Positions 62,010-64,000 of a DNA stretch of 64,000 nucleotides are shown in pieces (within the stretch, counting starts at the first letter, position 1; every line of letters begins with the position of its first letter). Source of the DNA: Piper betle (Eukaryota > Streptophyta > Magnoliopsida > Piperales > Piperaceae). The notes beneath the pieces were generated by a model. That model had not been told where the DNA came from. It ran no database searches and saw only the letters and a list, made by a program, of their open reading frames with translations. The stretch spans positions 56,282-120,281 of the forward strand of contig JAURVB010001988.1 in assembly GCA_033002965.1 (NCBI GenBank), written 5' to 3'. Made by a program: the position numbers and the translations under genes.

Positions 62010-64000
62010 ATTAATTGTGGATAACATATGACAAAAATCATTGAACATATCATATGAGCTACCAAAACTCAAGTTTCAAGAAGAAATTGAAATTTGGTAT
62101 AGTTGAACTCGGTTGTACAATCAATTTCCCAGCACGAGACAGACGCAAACTTATCTATTGGTGTTGGTAGTGACAAAGGTGAGCTGATGTTTAAATTATT
62201 GCAGTGCTCAAATGTAAGATCTTTTATGACCAACTGCAAGTTACCATTGTAACGTTGTCAACTGTTGTTAAATTCTTACCCTCCTTTGTGTTTATATAAG
62301 AGTAACTACGGTTATGATGCAGTCTCCAGTGCTGTCTGCTTCTGACACTGGTGCAAGCTGGTGGGCTTTCATCTACTCGTTAGTTAGCACGGATGGAAAC
62401 TCATACAATATGGTTTCTGTATGATATAGCTCTATTCTTGTCAATTTTAGCCTTTTCATTGCAGACTGCAATGAAAATTGTTGATGGATGGTTGTTTAGT
62501 AACATGACATGATGGATTGCTGTGATATCGCTTTTGAACTATTCAGAGTTGCTAGTCTATTTTTTGAGATGAAAACTTGTTAGTTCTCTTCCCATAAAGA
62601 TATGCTTGTAAAAGTAAATATTTAGTTGTTCTTATTCTGGAGCAAATTGTTAAACAATCTAAAATTTATATAATATTAAAGTTAAAGGGCTCAGAAGAAA
62701 TATTAATTTGTATCGTGCTATGTCTATCGAGTAATTTGCCTTACTTTTATCCGCCTATTTAGCTTTAAAAATTTGTTTGCACTTGGGAGGGAGATTTTAA
62801 AGTAACTATAAAGAACTAAGTGGTTAGACATGGTTTATTTCACCGGGAAGCCATAAAATGTCGTAAGGAAAATATTGTTTAATCTTTGAGATGGTCATTA
62901 TAAAAGATTTAGACAGTAGGGTTTATATATTTGTTAAGACATTGTATGTTCTTGTCAAATGAAACCTAAAAATTAATATTATAAGCAATGTTTTAATGAA
63001 CTAAAAGTTTAGAAATCACACATGTACGCCATATTCGCCTCTCTTAGTTTTCTATATAGTAAAGTTGTATTGAGTTAAGTGGAGGGAGAGGGTACAAGGT
63101 GAACAGTAAACAAATGCATAACTATAGATCTACAAGTGTCTGATTGAAGATGCAAAACAAAACAACGCTCTTTGAGAGGCAACCCAAGTATTTAAAAAAA
63201 AAAAATTTATTCGATTATTTTTAAGTAGGTAACAGCATATAGAATATAAAGAATGAAGTTGGACTTCTACCCTATACCTGTTTTAAACGAGTGTTCTTAA
63301 TTTATACTTTCTTTCTCTTAGAGCATGAGGACACTCTTCATTTCAAGTAAGGGGGTGGTGTGGTGTTGGATGGGGAAGGGGGAACACAGTTTGTTAAGAT
63401 ATGATATTTGTATTATTGTTATGCTATGTTGTATCTGTTAAATTTATTTTTTCTTTGTTTGTTAGTGTAAACTAATTTTGTTAATTGTTTTTAGAAGTTC
63501 AGTGATAATAAAATCAATTAATTATATTTTGTTTGAACTATTAGCATGATAATGATTTGAGGTATTGTTTAGTTGTAATGTTTGTCTTTAGTCTTATTTC
63601 TATGCAATTTAATTAATGACCCCTATGCCCTAATTTTAATGATACTTAGAGAAGTTTAAGTTTTGTTAAGTACATAAAGATAAATGAGTTAGAATATTAT
63701 CATAAGCTTGTTGAGGTGAAATAGAGAAATATTTTGTAGCCAAGAAGTGAATTTTGAGTGCCAGAGTCAAAATAGCTATCCTGTTATATGATGTGTTTTT
63801 AGCGAATTTTGATTCTACATTGACTTTTAATTTTGTGTTTCTTATAATTTTATGTTTTAGCCTGTTTATATTTTTATCTCTGTTTTTTATTATTAAATAT
63901 TCACATAATTAAGATGGATGATGTAGCTATTCTCCTCCTATTAATTATTTTCATCTACTTTTGTATGTATAAATATAATAAACAATAATGTTATGTATAT
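62010..64000. other. 3' flank of the CNGC gene and AT-rich intergenic DNA
   Basis: The first few hundred bases probably hold the 3' UTR; no single polyadenylation signal stands out. The remainder to the window end is AT-rich without recognisable genes or element boundaries. Confidence 0.45.

Overview
This is a plant nuclear window. It has intron-containing genes with GT-AG junctions, long AT-rich gene-poor stretches, TA microsatellites and several nested plant transposons. The first large exon of the channel gene is very GC-rich while its later exons are AT-richer. That 5'-to-3' gradient hints at a monocot, but the species cannot be settled from this sequence alone.

Three host genes can be supported. 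(1) A single-exon gene on the minus strand at 5072-5638 encodes an atypical IBH1/IBL1/AIF-like helix-loop-helix regulator. (2) A five-exon gene on the minus strand at 32956-36081 encodes a plastid-type GNAT acetyltransferase and carries two apparent frameshifts. (3) A seven-exon gene on the plus strand at 57061-62009 encodes a group III cyclic nucleotide-gated channel, closest by memory to CNGC14/CNGC17, with one apparent frameshift in a C-run near its start. The three genes show no obvious shared pathway; they are islands between transposons.

The rest is mostly mobile DNA, much of it with clear boundaries. Positions 1-1869 hold a hAT-type MITE split by a GC-rich foldback element; an unsplit copy of the same MITE lies at 51660-52223 with target duplication CTCCAAGG. 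One Gypsy-like long-LTR family is present as two solo LTRs in opposite orientation (11619-14571, duplication GGAAT; 24483-27482, duplication CGACG), a decayed LTR-internal-LTR remnant (18576-about 23030) and a divergent relative (38393-about 41750). A host segment at 14577-16665 holds a complete TRIM (14774-15327, duplication TCAGT) and a Copia-like solo LTR (15871-16498, duplication GATAT). Smaller elements are a CACTA end (18140), a CACTA-like MITE (28219-28437) and a hAT MITE (36556-37064, duplication GTATAATT). A dead 6.4-kb Copia element (43033-49486) contains a TRIM-like LTR inside its gag.

I see no CRISPR array, operon, rRNA or functional tRNA gene. Most GC-rich open frames in the window lie inside LTRs or foldback DNA and are not genes. 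The most useful observations are the three frameshifts in conserved genes, the inverted solo-LTR pair, a GC-rich module shared by different element contexts, and insertions that can be proven from paralogous empty sites or target duplications.
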